Shown piece by piece: positions 8,007-17,337 of a stretch of DNA of 64,000 nt. Made by a program: the position numbers and the translations under genes. How positions within the stretch are numbered: the stretch's first letter is position 1; the number at the start of each line of letters is the position of its first letter. The notes under the pieces are model-generated. The model ran no database searches. It had not been told where the DNA came from and was given only the letters and a program-made list of their open reading frames with translations. The stretch is taken from assembly GCA_018269005.1 (NCBI GenBank), contig JAFDVK010000053.1, forward strand, positions 154,687 to 218,686, in the 5' to 3' direction. This DNA is from Acidobacteriota bacterium (GTDB lineage Bacteria; Acidobacteriota; Blastocatellia; Pyrinomonadales; Pyrinomonadaceae).

Positions 8007-9167
8007 CTATCCGGCGGCGGCGACGACCTTTGCTGCGGCGTCGTTCATACCTTCCGCAGGGATGATGCCGATGCCGGATTCGCGTAGGACGCGGCGGCCT
8101 TCTTCGACGTTCGTGCCTTCGAGACGTGCGACGATCGGGATCGAGACGCCGAGGTTCTTTGCCGCCGCAACAACGCCGTTCGCGACCATATCGCAGCGGA
8201 CGATGCCGCCGAAGATGTTGATGAGAACGGCTTTGACGTTCTGATCGGCAAGCAGGATCTTGAACGCCTGTTCGACGCGTTCCTGTGATGCGCCGCCGCC
8301 GACGTCGAGGAAGTTCGCGGGTTCGCCGCCGGCGAGTTTGATGATGTCCATCGTTGCCATCGCAAGGCCGGCACCGTTGACCATACAGCCGATGTTGCCG
8401 TCGAGTTTGATGTAGTTGAGGTCGAATTTCGAAGCCTCGATCTCAAGCGGTTCTTCTTCGTTGAGGTCGCGAAGATCGGCAAAAGCCTTGTGCCGGAACA
8501 TCGCGTTGTCGTCGAAATTCAGCTTCGCGTCAAGTGCGATGAGGCGACCGTCTTTGGTCAGCAAGAATGGATTGATCTCGACAAGGGAAGCGTCCGTGCT
8601 CTCGTAGGCTTTGTAGAGTGAGAGCATGAACTTGACGGCCTGATTCACCAGTTCGTTCGGAATGCCGAGGCCGAAAGCGAGCTTTCTCGCCTGAAACGCC
8701 TGAAGTCCGACGGCCGGATCGATCGTCTCTTTGAGAATGAGTTCTGGGGTCTCTTCGGCGACCTTCTCGATGTCCATTCCGCCCGCGGACGACGCCATAA
8801 AGACATTGCGGCCCGTTACGCGGTCGAGCGTGATGCCGAGATAAAATTCCTTATCGATCGGCAGGCCTTCCTCGATGAGCAGCGTCTTGACCTCGCGGCC
8901 TTCGGGACCGGTCTGATGCGTAACGAGCATCATTCCGAGCATCTCGGCCGCGATCTGTTTTGCCTCCTCGGGCGACTTTGCGAGTTTGACGCCGCCGCCT
9001 TTACCGCGGCCTCCGGCATGGATCTGTGCCTTTACTACACAAACGTCCGTGCCAAGTTCTTTTGCCGCGGCCTCGGCCTCGTCGGCGGTACGAGCAACTA
9101 TGCCACGCGGCACGGGGACGCCATATTCTTTAAGAATGGCCTTGCCTTGATATTCGTGAATTTTCAT
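8007..9167 (-). CDS. sucC: Succinyl-CoA synthetase (ADP-forming) subunit beta
   Basis: 386 residues, the standard length for SucC. The protein opens with [20 protein letters not shown] and has an ATP-grasp fold with [12 protein letters not shown] near residue 55. The C-terminal CoA-ligase half carries [24 protein letters not shown] and [13 protein letters not shown]. With SucD it converts succinyl-CoA, ADP and phosphate to succinate, ATP and CoA in the citric acid cycle. No sucD lies next to it, so the alpha subunit must be encoded elsewhere. The gene stands alone, with a palindrome mosaic at its 3' end and 43 bp to the metallopeptidase gene upstream, which is on the same strand. Confidence 0.97.
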   Translation of the reverse strand: MKIHEYQGKAILKEYGVPVPRGIVARTADEAEAAAKELGTDVCVVKAQIHAGGRGKGGGVKLAKSPEEAKQIAAEMLGMMLVTHQTGPEGREVKTLLIEEGLPIDKEFYLGITLDRVTGRNVFMASSAGGMDIEKVAEETPELILKETIDPAVGLQAFQARKLAFGLGIPNELVNQAVKFMLSLYKAYESTDASLVEINPFLLTKDGRLIALDAKLNFDDNAMFRHKAFADLRDLNEEEPLEIEASKFDLNYIKLDGNIGCMVNGAGLAMATMDIIKLAGGEPANFLDVGGGASQERVEQAFKILLADQNVKAVLINIFGGIVRCDMVANGVVAAAKNLGVSIPIVARLEGTNVEEGRRVLRESGIGIIPAEGMNDAAAKVVAAAG

Positions 9168-9210
9168 AAAAGGAAATTTTATCGAAATGACCCTTGCGAA
9201 GCAAAAGGCC

Positions 9211-10068
9211 CTATTTCCGGCGGTAAGGTTCGAGGAGGCTCATCCAACTGTTCTTCGAGCGGGAATACTCCGATTGACAGCGGCCGGCGCGCTCGGACGG
9301 CAAAATCTTATCGGTTACGAGATATTGATATTTCGCGGTGTCCGAGCCGTAGAGCATACATAGCGAGTTATAAAATCGCTGTTCCTGGAGAAGATGTTCA
9401 TCGGCAAGGTCAAGGCGACTCGGGCCCGAACGCTTTGAATCGATCTCAAACGCCTTTGCAGCGGCCAGCACGGCATCGACACCGTCCTTTCCGAGATACT
9501 CTATGTTGATAAATGCTGAGCAGCGATCCGCAGCGTCCTCTTCATTGCCCGTGATCGGCAAAGCGTAAAGGTCGATCAAAGCGTGACCGACCTCGTGCAG
9601 GAAAACGAAACGCACTGTGTCGAACATTTGATTGTAGGCTTCGTCGCTTGATTCACCTGAAGAGCGAAAGACCTTGTAAAAATGATCCATCAGCTCGAAA
9701 CAAACCGTTACAGAGGGTTCCTTTGGCGTATAGAACGCATTTACTCGGCCGCATTCGGCCGTTCGGAGAATAACATCGCGAGGGAGTGTCAAAGCGGCAT
9801 TCAGCTTATCGGCAGCCTTTTCGAGCAGCTTCGCGGCCTTCACCCGTTCGTCGATCTCAGCGAATTTCGCAGACTTGGCACCTCGATGATCGACCTTGAA
9901 ATCACCTTGATCGTTGTCCGAAATGTAGTTCGATGCAGGAGTTTCGACGATGGGTTCTGATACCGGTTTGTTTACAGAGGTATTCGGGCGATCTGAGCGC
10001 CAAACGCACGCCGTTACGATGAAGAGGATGAATAAGATCCAACCAAGGTTGACGGCGTGCTTTGACAT
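9211..10068 (-). CDS. DUF4344-type metallopeptidase lipoprotein
   Basis: A 285-residue lipoprotein: residues 1-21 end in the lipobox IVTAC with Cys21 as lipid attachment. The mature region has an HEVGH zinc-binding motif at residues 158-162, followed by [11 protein letters not shown], which supplies the downstream acidic ligand expected of a zincin-like peptidase. This HExxH plus EExxAD arrangement fits the DUF4344 family. It probably acts as an envelope protease on the periplasmic side. The stop is 43 bp before sucC, and the start is 6 bp after the pepA stop. The genomic order pepA, this gene, sucC on one strand would allow read-through. Confidence 0.8.
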   Translation of the reverse strand: MSKHAVNLGWILFILFIVTACVWRSDRPNTSVNKPVSEPIVETPASNYISDNDQGDFKVDHRGAKSAKFAEIDERVKAAKLLEKAADKLNAALTLPRDVILRTAECGRVNAFYTPKEPSVTVCFELMDHFYKVFRSSGESSDEAYNQMFDTVRFVFLHEVGHALIDLYALPITGNEEDAADRCSAFINIEYLGKDGVDAVLAAAKAFEIDSKRSGPSRLDLADEHLLQEQRFYNSLCMLYGSDTAKYQYLVTDKILPSERAGRCQSEYSRSKNSWMSLLEPYRRK

Positions 10069-10074
10069 CAGATG

Positions 10075-11568
10075 CTATTGGCTGCGTTCGACAAGTTCGA
10101 CGAGGCTTCGTACGGCGACGGCGGTCGGGCCCTTAGCCTGGAATGGACGGGCGCTGTCCGCCCACGCTGTTCCCGCAATGTCGAGATGGGCCCATTTCGC
10201 CTTATCGACGAATTCCTGGATGAATACGGCACCAATGATCGTACCGGCCTTTCCGCGAGGGCCGATATTCTTGACGTCGGCGATGTCGCTCTTGATCATC
10301 TTGCTGTATTCTTTTCCGACCGGAAGCTGCCAGAAGCCTTCGCCGGTCTTCTTGCCGCAGTCGATGATCGCATCGACCAGAGCCTGGTCGTTGCCCATGA
10401 TTCCGGTATTTTCACCGCCCAGAGCGACGATGACCGCACCCGTCAAGGTCGCCATATCGACGATACGCGTTGCACCTTGTTTTTCGGCCCAAGCGACCGC
10501 ATCGGCGAGGATGAGGCGGCCTTCGGCATCGGTGTTGAGGATCTCGATCGTCTTGCCGTTCATCGCGGTCACGACGTCGCTGGGACGTGAAGCTCCGCCA
10601 TCCGGCATATTCTCGACGGCCGCAACAACGCCGATGACGGGAATCGTGGGTTTAAGAAGACCGATCGCACGCATTGTGCCGAGGACGGTCGCACCGCCGC
10701 TCATATCGTACTTCATCGCTTCCATACCGTCGCCGGGTTTGAGCGAGATACCGCCCGTGTCGAACGTGATGCCTTTGCCGACAAGGGCAAGAAGCTCGCC
10801 GTCCTTGGCAGTGGACTTTGCGGGCGTGTATCGAAGCGTGATGAGCTTAGCAGGCTGGGTCGAGCCGATCGAAACGCTCATCAGCGAGCCCATTCCGAGC
10901 TTGATCATTTTGGCTTCATCAAGAACCTCGCACTTTAGCCCGACCTCGGCCGCCATTGCCTGAGCTCGGCGCGCCATTTCGCTCGGAGTGAGAATATTTG
11001 GCGGTTCGTTCGCAAGATCCCGAGTGAAATTCATCGATTCACCGACCGCCACGCCGCGGCCGATCGCAATTTTGACCTCCGCAGGCTTGAGGCCGTCGGC
11101 GGCCAGCTGAACGGTCGATAGCTTCGGTTCGTTCTTGTCTTTCGTGCGGTATTTGTGAAGCTCGAATTGGCTCGTCACAACACCCTGAACGGCGTTCTGC
11201 AGAGCGACGGACTGATCACCCATTGCTCGCGGCATAAGAGCAAGCGACTTTACCTTTAACTTGCCGACCGCTCGTGCGGCGGTACCGGCAAAACGCCCAA
11301 CGGCCGGAGCGTCAAAATCTTTTCGGTCGCCTGCACCGATTAGAATGAGCCGGCCAGGACCTTTCTTCCCGCGAAAACGGAGAGTCGCGATGTCTCCGGC
11401 TTCGCCCTTCAGTTCCTCAGCGGCGAAAATATCGGCGATCTGTCCACCCGTCAGCTTGTCCAACGGCTTTAAATCTTTATCGGTTGCTTTGTCACCGCGA
11501 AAAATGGGAATCGCGAGAGCGTCAGCATTAGCTTCGGCAAAATTGCCGGAAATGCCCTGAAATTTCAT
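10075..11568 (-). CDS. pepA: Leucyl aminopeptidase (M17, cytosol aminopeptidase)
   Basis: 497 residues from the ATG at 11568, which has AGAGG six bases upstream; a TTG one codon earlier is the alternative. The N-terminal macro-like domain covers about residues 1-170. The catalytic domain has LVGKGITFDTGGISLKP, MKYDMSGGATVLG and NTDAEGRLILADAVAWAE, which hold the two-metal-binding Asp, Lys and Glu residues of family M17. The enzyme removes N-terminal residues from peptides in the cytosol as a hexamer. The smpB stop lies 58 bp upstream, so the two may be co-transcribed. Confidence 0.96.
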   Translation of the reverse strand: MKFQGISGNFAEANADALAIPIFRGDKATDKDLKPLDKLTGGQIADIFAAEELKGEAGDIATLRFRGKKGPGRLILIGAGDRKDFDAPAVGRFAGTAARAVGKLKVKSLALMPRAMGDQSVALQNAVQGVVTSQFELHKYRTKDKNEPKLSTVQLAADGLKPAEVKIAIGRGVAVGESMNFTRDLANEPPNILTPSEMARRAQAMAAEVGLKCEVLDEAKMIKLGMGSLMSVSIGSTQPAKLITLRYTPAKSTAKDGELLALVGKGITFDTGGISLKPGDGMEAMKYDMSGGATVLGTMRAIGLLKPTIPVIGVVAAVENMPDGGASRPSDVVTAMNGKTIEILNTDAEGRLILADAVAWAEKQGATRIVDMATLTGAVIVALGGENTGIMGNDQALVDAIIDCGKKTGEGFWQLPVGKEYSKMIKSDIADVKNIGPRGKAGTIIGAVFIQEFVDKAKWAHLDIAGTAWADSARPFQAKGPTAVAVRSLVELVERSQ

Positions 11569-11625
11569 CAATTACCTCTCTTAAATTTTGATCTTAAAAT
11601 GGAGAACTCGTTTACTATCTATAAC

Positions 11626-12084
11626 TTATCTCAGTTTTTGTTTCAACTCTGCACGCGTTTCTTTTTCGAGCGTCCGCCGCATTTCGGTCTCGCGTTTGTC
11701 GTAGAGTTTCTTGCCCTTGGCCACGCCGACCTCGAACTTTATGCGTCCGTTCTTCCAATAAATACGGGTTACGACAAGCGTCATACCCTTTTGTGTGGTC
11801 TCTTTTACGAGCTTTTCGATCTCGCGCTTATGCAGCAAGAGCTTTCGGGGCCGGAGAACATCGTGATTGTTGATATTCCCATGCGAATAGTGCGAAATAT
11901 GGGCGCCGAACAGCCAAATCTCGCCGTCCTTTATCTGCACGAACGACTCTTTAAGCTGGATCCTGCCCGCCATAACGCTCTTGACCTCCGTCCCCAGCAG
12001 CACAGCTCCGGCCTCGTATTTATCGAGAATATGATATTCAAAATACGCTTGCCGATTGCTAATGATCTCCTTTTCATCGGACAT
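11626..12084 (-). CDS. smpB: SsrA-binding protein SmpB
   Basis: 152 residues, normal for SmpB. Diagnostic blocks are NRQAYFEYHILDKYEAGAVL, GTEVKSVMAGRIQLKESFV, LHKREIEKL and VTRIYWKNGRIK. The basic C-terminal tail (RETEMRRTLEKETRAELKQK) enters the ribosomal mRNA channel in the known family. SmpB brings tmRNA to stalled ribosomes for trans-translation. No tmRNA gene was seen nearby. It is divergent from tRNA-Gln, sharing a spacer of about 94 bp. Confidence 0.96.
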   Translation of the reverse strand: MSDEKEIISNRQAYFEYHILDKYEAGAVLLGTEVKSVMAGRIQLKESFVQIKDGEIWLFGAHISHYSHGNINNHDVLRPRKLLLHKREIEKLVKETTQKGMTLVVTRIYWKNGRIKFEVGVAKGKKLYDKRETEMRRTLEKETRAELKQKLR

Positions 12085-12137
12085 ACGAGCTAGATTCTAA
12101 CAAAATGCATTGAAAGAACGCTCTTTGCCGATCCGGT

Positions 12138-12166
12138 TTGACAAGGTTTGCCTCGCTTCGTAAATT
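12138..12166 (+). promoter_or_regulatory. Sigma-70 promoter of tRNA-Gln
   Basis: A perfect -35 TTGACA at 12138-12143 is followed after 17 bases by TAAATT at 12161-12166, with the mature tRNA starting 12 bases later. The spacing fits direct transcription of the tRNA. Confidence 0.7.
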
Positions 12167-12177
12167 ATTAAGGACGC

Positions 12178-12251
12178 TGGGAGATCGTCTAATGGTAGGA
12201 CTGCAGTCTCTGGATCTGCCTATCGGGGTTCGAATCCCTGTCTCCCAGCCA
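12178..12251 (+). tRNA. tRNA-Gln (anticodon CTG)
   Basis: A complete cloverleaf. The acceptor stem TGGGAGA pairs with TCTCCCA. The D arm is GTC...GAC. The anticodon loop CTCTGGA sits on stem GCAG/CTGC with CTG as the anticodon. The T arm is CGGGG, TTCGAAT, CCCTG. The discriminator is G and an encoded CCA is at 12249-12251. It decodes CAG. A single tRNA gene with its own promoter just upstream. Confidence 0.95.
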
Positions 12252-12339
12252 ATCTTTTCCCCTTCCGATCAATTTAAGTAGAGCAGAAACATCCCGCGAT
12301 GGCTTGCGTTGAGACGTCCTTCGAGGCGAAACTTGGCGT

Positions 12340-12744
12340 ATGAACGACGCCTGGCATAAAACGGAACTTCGGGTCCGATACGCTGAGACCGATCAGATGG
12401 GCATTGTGCACCATTCTAACTATATTATCTGGTTCGAGGCCGCACGCAGTGATTATTGTCGTACGATAGATATGCCTTACACGGAATGGGAGGCAAATGA
12501 CGTCCTGCTCGTCGTTGCAGAGGTCTCTCTGCGCTACAAGCGGCCCGCTTTCTACGATGATCTGCTCTTGATCTGCGTGCGAGCGGCCGAGGTCCGGAGC
12601 CGGAGCGTGAGATTCGCTTACGAGGTCATAAGGAAGTCGGATTCGGAATTGCTTGCTACCGGCGAAACCCTTCACGTCGTAACAGACAATTCGCGTCGCA
12701 TTCGGTCGCTGCCGCCTGACTTCGTCAAGCTTTTTGAACGCTGA
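12340..12744 (+). CDS. YbgC/FadM-type acyl-CoA thioesterase
   Basis: A 134-residue single hotdog-fold protein. The motif VRYAETDQMGIVHHSNYIIW carries the Asp and the following His-Asn of the 4-hydroxybenzoyl-CoA thioesterase family. The rest (LRYKRPAFYDDLL, FAYEVIRK, LATGETLHVVTD) fits the YbgC branch. Such enzymes hydrolyse short or medium acyl-CoA thioesters, and YbgC is often linked to the Tol-Pal envelope system, though no tol genes are present here. It begins 88 bp after tRNA-Gln and is followed by a small membrane protein and pcrA. Confidence 0.88.
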   Translation: MNDAWHKTELRVRYAETDQMGIVHHSNYIIWFEAARSDYCRTIDMPYTEWEANDVLLVVAEVSLRYKRPAFYDDLLLICVRAAEVRSRSVRFAYEVIRKSDSELLATGETLHVVTDNSRRIRSLPPDFVKLFER

Positions 12745-12781
12745 ATTGGCGCTCTGCTATCCAACGAACTAAAATAGAAAA

Positions 12782-13006
12782 ATGCCAGCGAATATCCGCG
12801 CGGAGATCATCTTTATTTCGCTGATGATGGTCTTTATTTTTATCGTCAGCAGTGCGGCAATGTACTATTTTGCGAAGACCTATCAAAAGGAAATGAAGGA
12901 ACGAAGCGAGCGCCGCGAGGCCAAGCGGTTGGCAAAGGAAGCCGCAGAAAAAGCCGCGCCGGAAAAGGCTGCCGAAGTAGTAAATGGATCTGCTCTCGAC
13001 TCTTAA
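12782..13006 (+). CDS. Small single-pass membrane protein
   Basis: 74 residues. A membrane segment (IIFISLMMVFIFIVSSAAMYYF) is followed by a highly charged Lys/Glu/Ala helix (KEMKERSERREAKRLAK). There is no recognised domain and no strong ribosome-binding site. The end overlaps the start of pcrA by 23 bases, which argues for co-expression and against its being spurious. The function is unknown. Confidence 0.5.
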   Translation: MPANIRAEIIFISLMMVFIFIVSSAAMYYFAKTYQKEMKERSERREAKRLAKEAAEKAAPEKAAEVVNGSALDS

Positions 13007-15392
13007 TCCACAGCAAGCGGAGGCAGTCACGGCGACCGAAGGACCACTCCTGATCTTGGCAGGAGCCGGTTCGGGGAAGACGCGCGTGATCACGGTAAGG
13101 ATCGCTTATCTCATTGCGGAAAAAGGGGTTGCACCGCACAATATTCTTGCTGTTACCTTCACGAACAAGGCCGCGGGCGAGATGCGTTCGCGTGTTGAAG
13201 ATCTTTTCAAAGGCGGCGGATTGCAATCTGCTCCGTTGATCGCGACCTTTCACAGCCTCTGCGTGCGGATCCTTCGGCAGGACATCGACAAGCTCGAACA
13301 AGGTTACAAAAAGACCTTTACGATCTATGACACCGACGACTCGATGAAGGTCGTAAAGGCGTGCATCAAAGATCTCGGCATCGACGAGAAAAGCATTCCG
13401 CCACGCAATGTTCGCAATGCGATCAGCACCGCAAAGAATCGAGGAGAATCGGCAGAAGATTTTGCCGCCAAGATCGAATTCGGAGATGAGAAGAAACTGG
13501 CGATCGCGAAGGTCTTTCGAATGTATGACGAGCGTCTCCACATCGCGAATGCTCTAGATTTCGACGATTTGCTCATCAAGACGGTCGAACTCCTGCGGCA
13601 TTCGCCCGAAACCCGCGAAAAGTATAACGAACGCTACAGATACATTCTGGTCGATGAGTATCAGGATACGAATGCGCTTCAGTTCAACTTGATCAGCTTT
13701 CTGACCGAGAAACAGCAGAATATCTGCGTTGTCGGCGATGATGCACAGAGCATTTACGGATTTCGGCAAGCGGATATTCGGAACATCCTTGAATTTGAGC
13801 ATAATTTCCCGGCGGCCAAGACGATCCTCCTCGAACAAAATTACCGCTCGACACAAACGATACTCGATGCGGCCGATGCGATAATAAAGAACAACGTACA
13901 TCAGAAGAAAAAGAAGCTCTGGACGGCAAACCCCGGCGGGGAACGCATACTGTACTACCAGGCGTACGACGGGGATGGAGAGGCCCGCTTTGTTGCATCA
14001 AAGATCGAAGAACATCAACGCCGTTCGCTTAAGGAAAGGATCGCGATACTGTATCGAACGAATGCACAGTCGCGTCTATTTGAAGAAGCCCTAAGGCGGA
14101 TGCGGATCGACTACAATATTGTCGGCGGGTTCTCATTCTACGAACGCGCCGAGGTGAAGGATATAGTCGCGTATCTCAAGCTCGCACTGAATCCGATGGA
14201 CGACATCGCGTTCCTGCGTGTCATAAATACGCCGGCCCGCGGCATCGGCAAAACGAGTCTCGATGAGCTGATACGCTACGCAAAAGGGATGGGCACCTCA
14301 CTCTGGATGGCGTTGCTCGAGATCACGGAAGGCTCACGGTTTGGCCGGAATGTGAATCTAACGCCGCGTGCGGTCAAGGCATTTTTACAATTCGCATTTG
14401 TCGTTGAAAACTTGATAGGGAAAGTTCAGGAAATGCACGACACGCCGCATCCGGTTTCGGACATGGTCGTTGCGGCGATCGAAGATACGGGCTATGCCGC
14501 GAGCCTTCGTACCGAAGGGACGGATGAGGCGGCAGCGAGGCTCGAGAACCTCGAAGAACTCGTCAATGCCGCGGTAGATTACGATAAGAGTGAGACCGAC
14601 GGTCTGCGAGAATTCATCGACCACGCGGCCCTAACGTCCGACACGGACAAATACGACAGCACGGCTTCAGTTACGATGATGACCGTGCACATGGCGAAAG
14701 GCCTCGAGTTTCCGGTCGTGTTTCTCGTGGGACTCGAAGACGGGATCTTTCCGCATTCACGCTCGACGAACGATCAGAAGGAGCTTGAGGAAGAAAGGCG
14801 GCTCGCGTACGTTGCGATCACACGCGCCGAGAAAATGCTCTACCTAACGCACGCAATGCGTCGGCGCGTCTATGGTGAGGAGATCGCTGCCGAACCGTCG
14901 CAGTTCCTTAACGAGATGCCGCTTGACCTGATCGAGGACCTTTCCGGCAAAGGGTCATGGCTCTCCTATGCGAAGCATCCGTCCACGCAATATGCGAAAG
15001 CCGCGGTCGGGAGTCTTCGCGGCGAACGGCCGGCAGCGGCTGATCGAAAGCAATACACCGGCAAGACCTACAACAGCGCCGATGCCGTCTCTGAGTTCTT
15101 TAAGAATCGGGGCGGAAATCCGCGACCCACGACGCATCCATCGCCCGAGAGACCTCAGCCGACGGCTTACGATCGCCTGAAAGCGGCAGGTTCAGGACGG
15201 CCGAAGAGTGCATCTGACCCGTCAGGTGACGCTCTGGTTCCGGGCACGAATGTGATTCACCAAAAGTATGGCCGTGGCTTGATCTTGAGAAGAGAAGGAT
15301 CGGGCGACAACGTAAAATTGACGATCAGCTTTCCTGGGTTTGGCCAAAAGAAGCTCATCGAAAAATTTGCGAATCTGCAAAAAGAGAATTAG
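12984..15392 (+). CDS. pcrA: ATP-dependent DNA helicase PcrA/UvrD
   Basis: An 802-residue superfamily 1A helicase, near the usual PcrA length. Motifs in order: LNPQQAEAV (Q motif), AGAGSGKT (Walker A), FTNKAAGEM (Ia), VDEYQDTN (II), GDDAQSIYGFRQAD (III), EQNYRST (IV), TVHMAKGLEFPVV (V) and YVAITRAEKMLYLT (VI). The C-terminal segment GTNVIHQKYGRGLIL is the Tudor-like domain that binds RNA polymerase in PcrA. It translocates 3' to 5' on single-stranded DNA in repair and in resolving replication-transcription conflicts. The start overlaps the preceding small membrane protein gene. Confidence 0.95.
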   Translation: MDLLSTLNPQQAEAVTATEGPLLILAGAGSGKTRVITVRIAYLIAEKGVAPHNILAVTFTNKAAGEMRSRVEDLFKGGGLQSAPLIATFHSLCVRILRQDIDKLEQGYKKTFTIYDTDDSMKVVKACIKDLGIDEKSIPPRNVRNAISTAKNRGESAEDFAAKIEFGDEKKLAIAKVFRMYDERLHIANALDFDDLLIKTVELLRHSPETREKYNERYRYILVDEYQDTNALQFNLISFLTEKQQNICVVGDDAQSIYGFRQADIRNILEFEHNFPAAKTILLEQNYRSTQTILDAADAIIKNNVHQKKKKLWTANPGGERILYYQAYDGDGEARFVASKIEEHQRRSLKERIAILYRTNAQSRLFEEALRRMRIDYNIVGGFSFYERAEVKDIVAYLKLALNPMDDIAFLRVINTPARGIGKTSLDELIRYAKGMGTSLWMALLEITEGSRFGRNVNLTPRAVKAFLQFAFVVENLIGKVQEMHDTPHPVSDMVVAAIEDTGYAASLRTEGTDEAAARLENLEELVNAAVDYDKSETDGLREFIDHAALTSDTDKYDSTASVTMMTVHMAKGLEFPVVFLVGLEDGIFPHSRSTNDQKELEEERRLAYVAITRAEKMLYLTHAMRRRVYGEEIAAEPSQFLNEMPLDLIEDLSGKGSWLSYAKHPSTQYAKAAVGSLRGERPAAADRKQYTGKTYNSADAVSEFFKNRGGNPRPTTHPSPERPQPTAYDRLKAAGSGRPKSASDPSGDALVPGTNVIHQKYGRGLILRREGSGDNVKLTISFPGFGQKKLIEKFANLQKEN

Positions 15393-15438
15393 GTTTCCGT
15401 CGTTCTCAAGGCGGGCAAAGTTGCCTTAGGGAGTTTTT

Positions 15439-15873
15439 ATGAGAAAGAATCTTTTTGCGGGAGTTGCGCTTCTGGCACTCATTCTCGCGGTGATCGGTTG
15501 CGGCCGGCTCAATCCGCTTAGCAGAAGGGAATCTCCCGCTACCGACAAGGAAGCACCATCCGCCAGCAAGCCTGAGACCGGCAGAGAGCCCAGCTCCGGT
15601 GCACCCGAATCGACCGGCGAAACCAGCGGCATACCTGAATGCGACGAGGCGATCGACATCATTAATCGGGAGACCAATAGGCCGGATGATAATTTCATCT
15701 CGCGCGCCGCAAAAACGACGATACTTAACCGGGTAAAGGACGAGATCAAGAAGGCGGTCAATGACAGCAAGGCTCATGGGAACTCTAATACCGAAGATCT
15801 TGTGAAAACCTGTCGCGAGTTTCGAGATCAGCTTGAAAAGAGTCTGGCTGACGAGAAGACTAAAGGGAAGTAG
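15439..15873 (+). CDS. Hypothetical lipoprotein
   Basis: 144 residues with a lipobox (ILAVIGC, Cys21). A low-complexity Ser/Pro/Glu/Thr linker covers about residues 28-65. A small helical domain (PECDEAIDIINRET to the C terminus) contains two cysteines that could pair. A ribosome-binding site AGGGAG lies six bases before the ATG. The family was not recognised. It is probably anchored in an envelope membrane. A strong hairpin follows 20 bases after the stop. Confidence 0.7.
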   Translation: MRKNLFAGVALLALILAVIGCGRLNPLSRRESPATDKEAPSASKPETGREPSSGAPESTGETSGIPECDEAIDIINRETNRPDDNFISRAAKTTILNRVKDEIKKAVNDSKAHGNSNTEDLVKTCREFRDQLEKSLADEKTKGK

Positions 15874-15892
15874 AACAGGAAGACGCAAGAAT

Positions 15893-15937
15893 GCCCGTTC
15901 GGTGTGCTTTTGCCTGAGCAAAATACCTCGAACGGGC
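15893..15937. terminator. Two-way terminator hairpin between convergent genes
   Basis: An outer stem GCCCGTTCG / CGAACGGGC (15893-15901 and 15929-15937) encloses an inner stem TTTTGC / GCAAAA. It lies between the lipoprotein gene (plus) and frr (minus), whose stops are 86 bp apart, and could serve both. A long T tract is absent, so termination is inferred from position and stem strength. Confidence 0.6.
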
Positions 15938-15959
15938 TCTATTGTCGTTACCTGCCGGA

Positions 15960-16520
15960 CTAAACGGTCATTATTTCGGCCTCTTTGCCCTTGGCAAGCT
16001 CATCGATCTTGCCGATGAAGGAATTCGTAAGCTTCTGGACGTCGTCAAGGCCTCCGCGTTCGTCGTCTTCGGAGATAAGCTTGTCCTTTGAGAGTTTCTT
16101 AAGGGCGTCATTCGCCGCATGACGGGAATTGCGGATAGCGATGCGATGCTCTTCGGCTATCTCGTGCACTTGTTTTGCTAGCTGCTTGCGACGTTCTTCG
16201 TTGAGCGGAGGGACAGGAAGGCGGATCACCTTGCCGTCGTTTGAGGGATTGAGCCCAAGATTCGCTCCAATAATAGCTTTTTCGACCGCGCCGAGCTGCG
16301 ACATATCCCAAGGCTGCACGGTAATAAGCTGCGGCTCAGGCACGGCAACGGATGCCATTTGAGTGAGCGGGGTCGGTGTGCCGTAATAATCAACGCTCAC
16401 GGTATCAAGCAGGCCGACCGACGCACGGCCGGTGCGTACGTTCGATAGCTTTCTCTTAAAATCTTCCACGACCGACGCCATCTTCGGCTCGGTATCTTTT
16501 TTCACGTCTTGTACGCTCAT
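15960..16520 (-). CDS. frr: Ribosome recycling factor
   Basis: 186 residues, the canonical length. Recognisable blocks are [58 protein letters not shown] and [11 protein letters not shown]. With EF-G it splits the post-termination ribosome. Its ATG overlaps the pyrH stop in an ATGA, and it is the last gene of a translation operon. Confidence 0.97.
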   Translation of the reverse strand: MSVQDVKKDTEPKMASVVEDFKRKLSNVRTGRASVGLLDTVSVDYYGTPTPLTQMASVAVPEPQLITVQPWDMSQLGAVEKAIIGANLGLNPSNDGKVIRLPVPPLNEERRKQLAKQVHEIAEEHRIAIRNSRHAANDALKKLSKDKLISEDDERGGLDDVQKLTNSFIGKIDELAKGKEAEIMTV

Positions 16521-17245
16521 AATTTGTCTTCAGTCGTAACGACAGTGCCTATCGAGAGATCGCCGCTCACGGCCTTTACGATGTTGCCCGGCTCCCGCAT
16601 GTTAAAGACCATTATCGGCAGGCTGTTGTCCATACACAGCGAGATCGCCGATGCATCCATCACCTTAAGCCGCCGTTCGAGAACTTCTTTATAAGAAATG
16701 CGGTCGAACTTCGTTGCCGTCGGAACTTTGACCGGATCTGCGTCAAAAATGCCATCAACCTTCGTCGCCTTGAAGATAATGTCGGCCCTGATCTCCAACG
16801 CCCGAAGAGCGGCGGCGGAATCGGTCGTAAAGAAAGGGTTTCCCGTTCCGGCCGCAAAGATGACGACCCGTTTTTTTTCGAGATGGCGGATCGCACGTCG
16901 ATGAATGAACGGTTCGGCAAGCTCCGGAATATCTATCGCGGACATCACGCGCGTAAAAACATCGGCCTTCTCAAGCGCATCCTGCAGAACGACGGCATTC
17001 ATGATCGTTGCGAGCATCCCGATATAGTCGGCCGCTGCTCGATCCATGTTACCGGCAGATTCAGAAACGCCGCGGAAAATATTGCCTCCGCCGACAACGA
17101 TCGCGACCTCGACGCCGAGATCGTGAACGGTCTTGATCTCAGCGGCAAGTGCTGCAGCGACCTCTGTGTCGATGCCGTAATTCTGCCCGCCCATGAGGGC
17201 TTCGCCGGAGAGTTTCAGGAGAATTCGATCGTATTTTGGCGGCAT
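16517..17245 (-). CDS. pyrH: UMP kinase
   Basis: 242 residues of the amino-acid-kinase fold. Motifs are [57 protein letters not shown] and [13 protein letters not shown]. The enzyme phosphorylates UMP to UDP with ATP and is hexameric. The order tsf-pyrH-frr is the conserved bacterial arrangement. Its end overlaps frr by four bases. The gap to tsf (93 bp) holds a heptamer array able to fold as a hairpin. Confidence 0.97.
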   Translation of the reverse strand: MPPKYDRILLKLSGEALMGGQNYGIDTEVAAALAAEIKTVHDLGVEVAIVVGGGNIFRGVSESAGNMDRAAADYIGMLATIMNAVVLQDALEKADVFTRVMSAIDIPELAEPFIHRRAIRHLEKKRVVIFAAGTGNPFFTTDSAAALRALEIRADIIFKATKVDGIFDADPVKVPTATKFDRISYKEVLERRLKVMDASAISLCMDNSLPIMVFNMREPGNIVKAVSGDLSIGTVVTTEDKL

Positions 17246-17251
17246 AAAACT

Positions 17252-17317
17252 AAAGTCTAAAGTTTAAAGCCCAAAGTCCAAAGTCGTCTTATACAAAAAC
17301 TCTGGACTTTGGGCCTT
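17252..17317. repeat. Heptamer array with inverted arm between tsf and pyrH
   Basis: Five 7-base units (AAAGTCT, AAAGTTT, AAAGCCC, AAAGTCC, AAAGTCG; 17252-17286) are followed, after a 17-base spacer, by GGACTTT and GGGCCTT (17304-17317). AAAGCCCAAAGTCC pairs with GGACTTTGGGCCTT, so the transcript can form a stem of about 13 bp within the operon. Confidence 0.8.
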
Positions 17318-17337
17318 GGAAAAAACGAAGCGATCAG

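Noticed and set aside
8045..8482. 145-codon frame within sucC
   Set aside because: Same-strand shifted frame with Ser/Arg-rich low-complexity translation typical of a shadow.
12846..13541. 231-codon minus-strand frame inside pcrA
   Set aside because: Antisense to helicase motifs.
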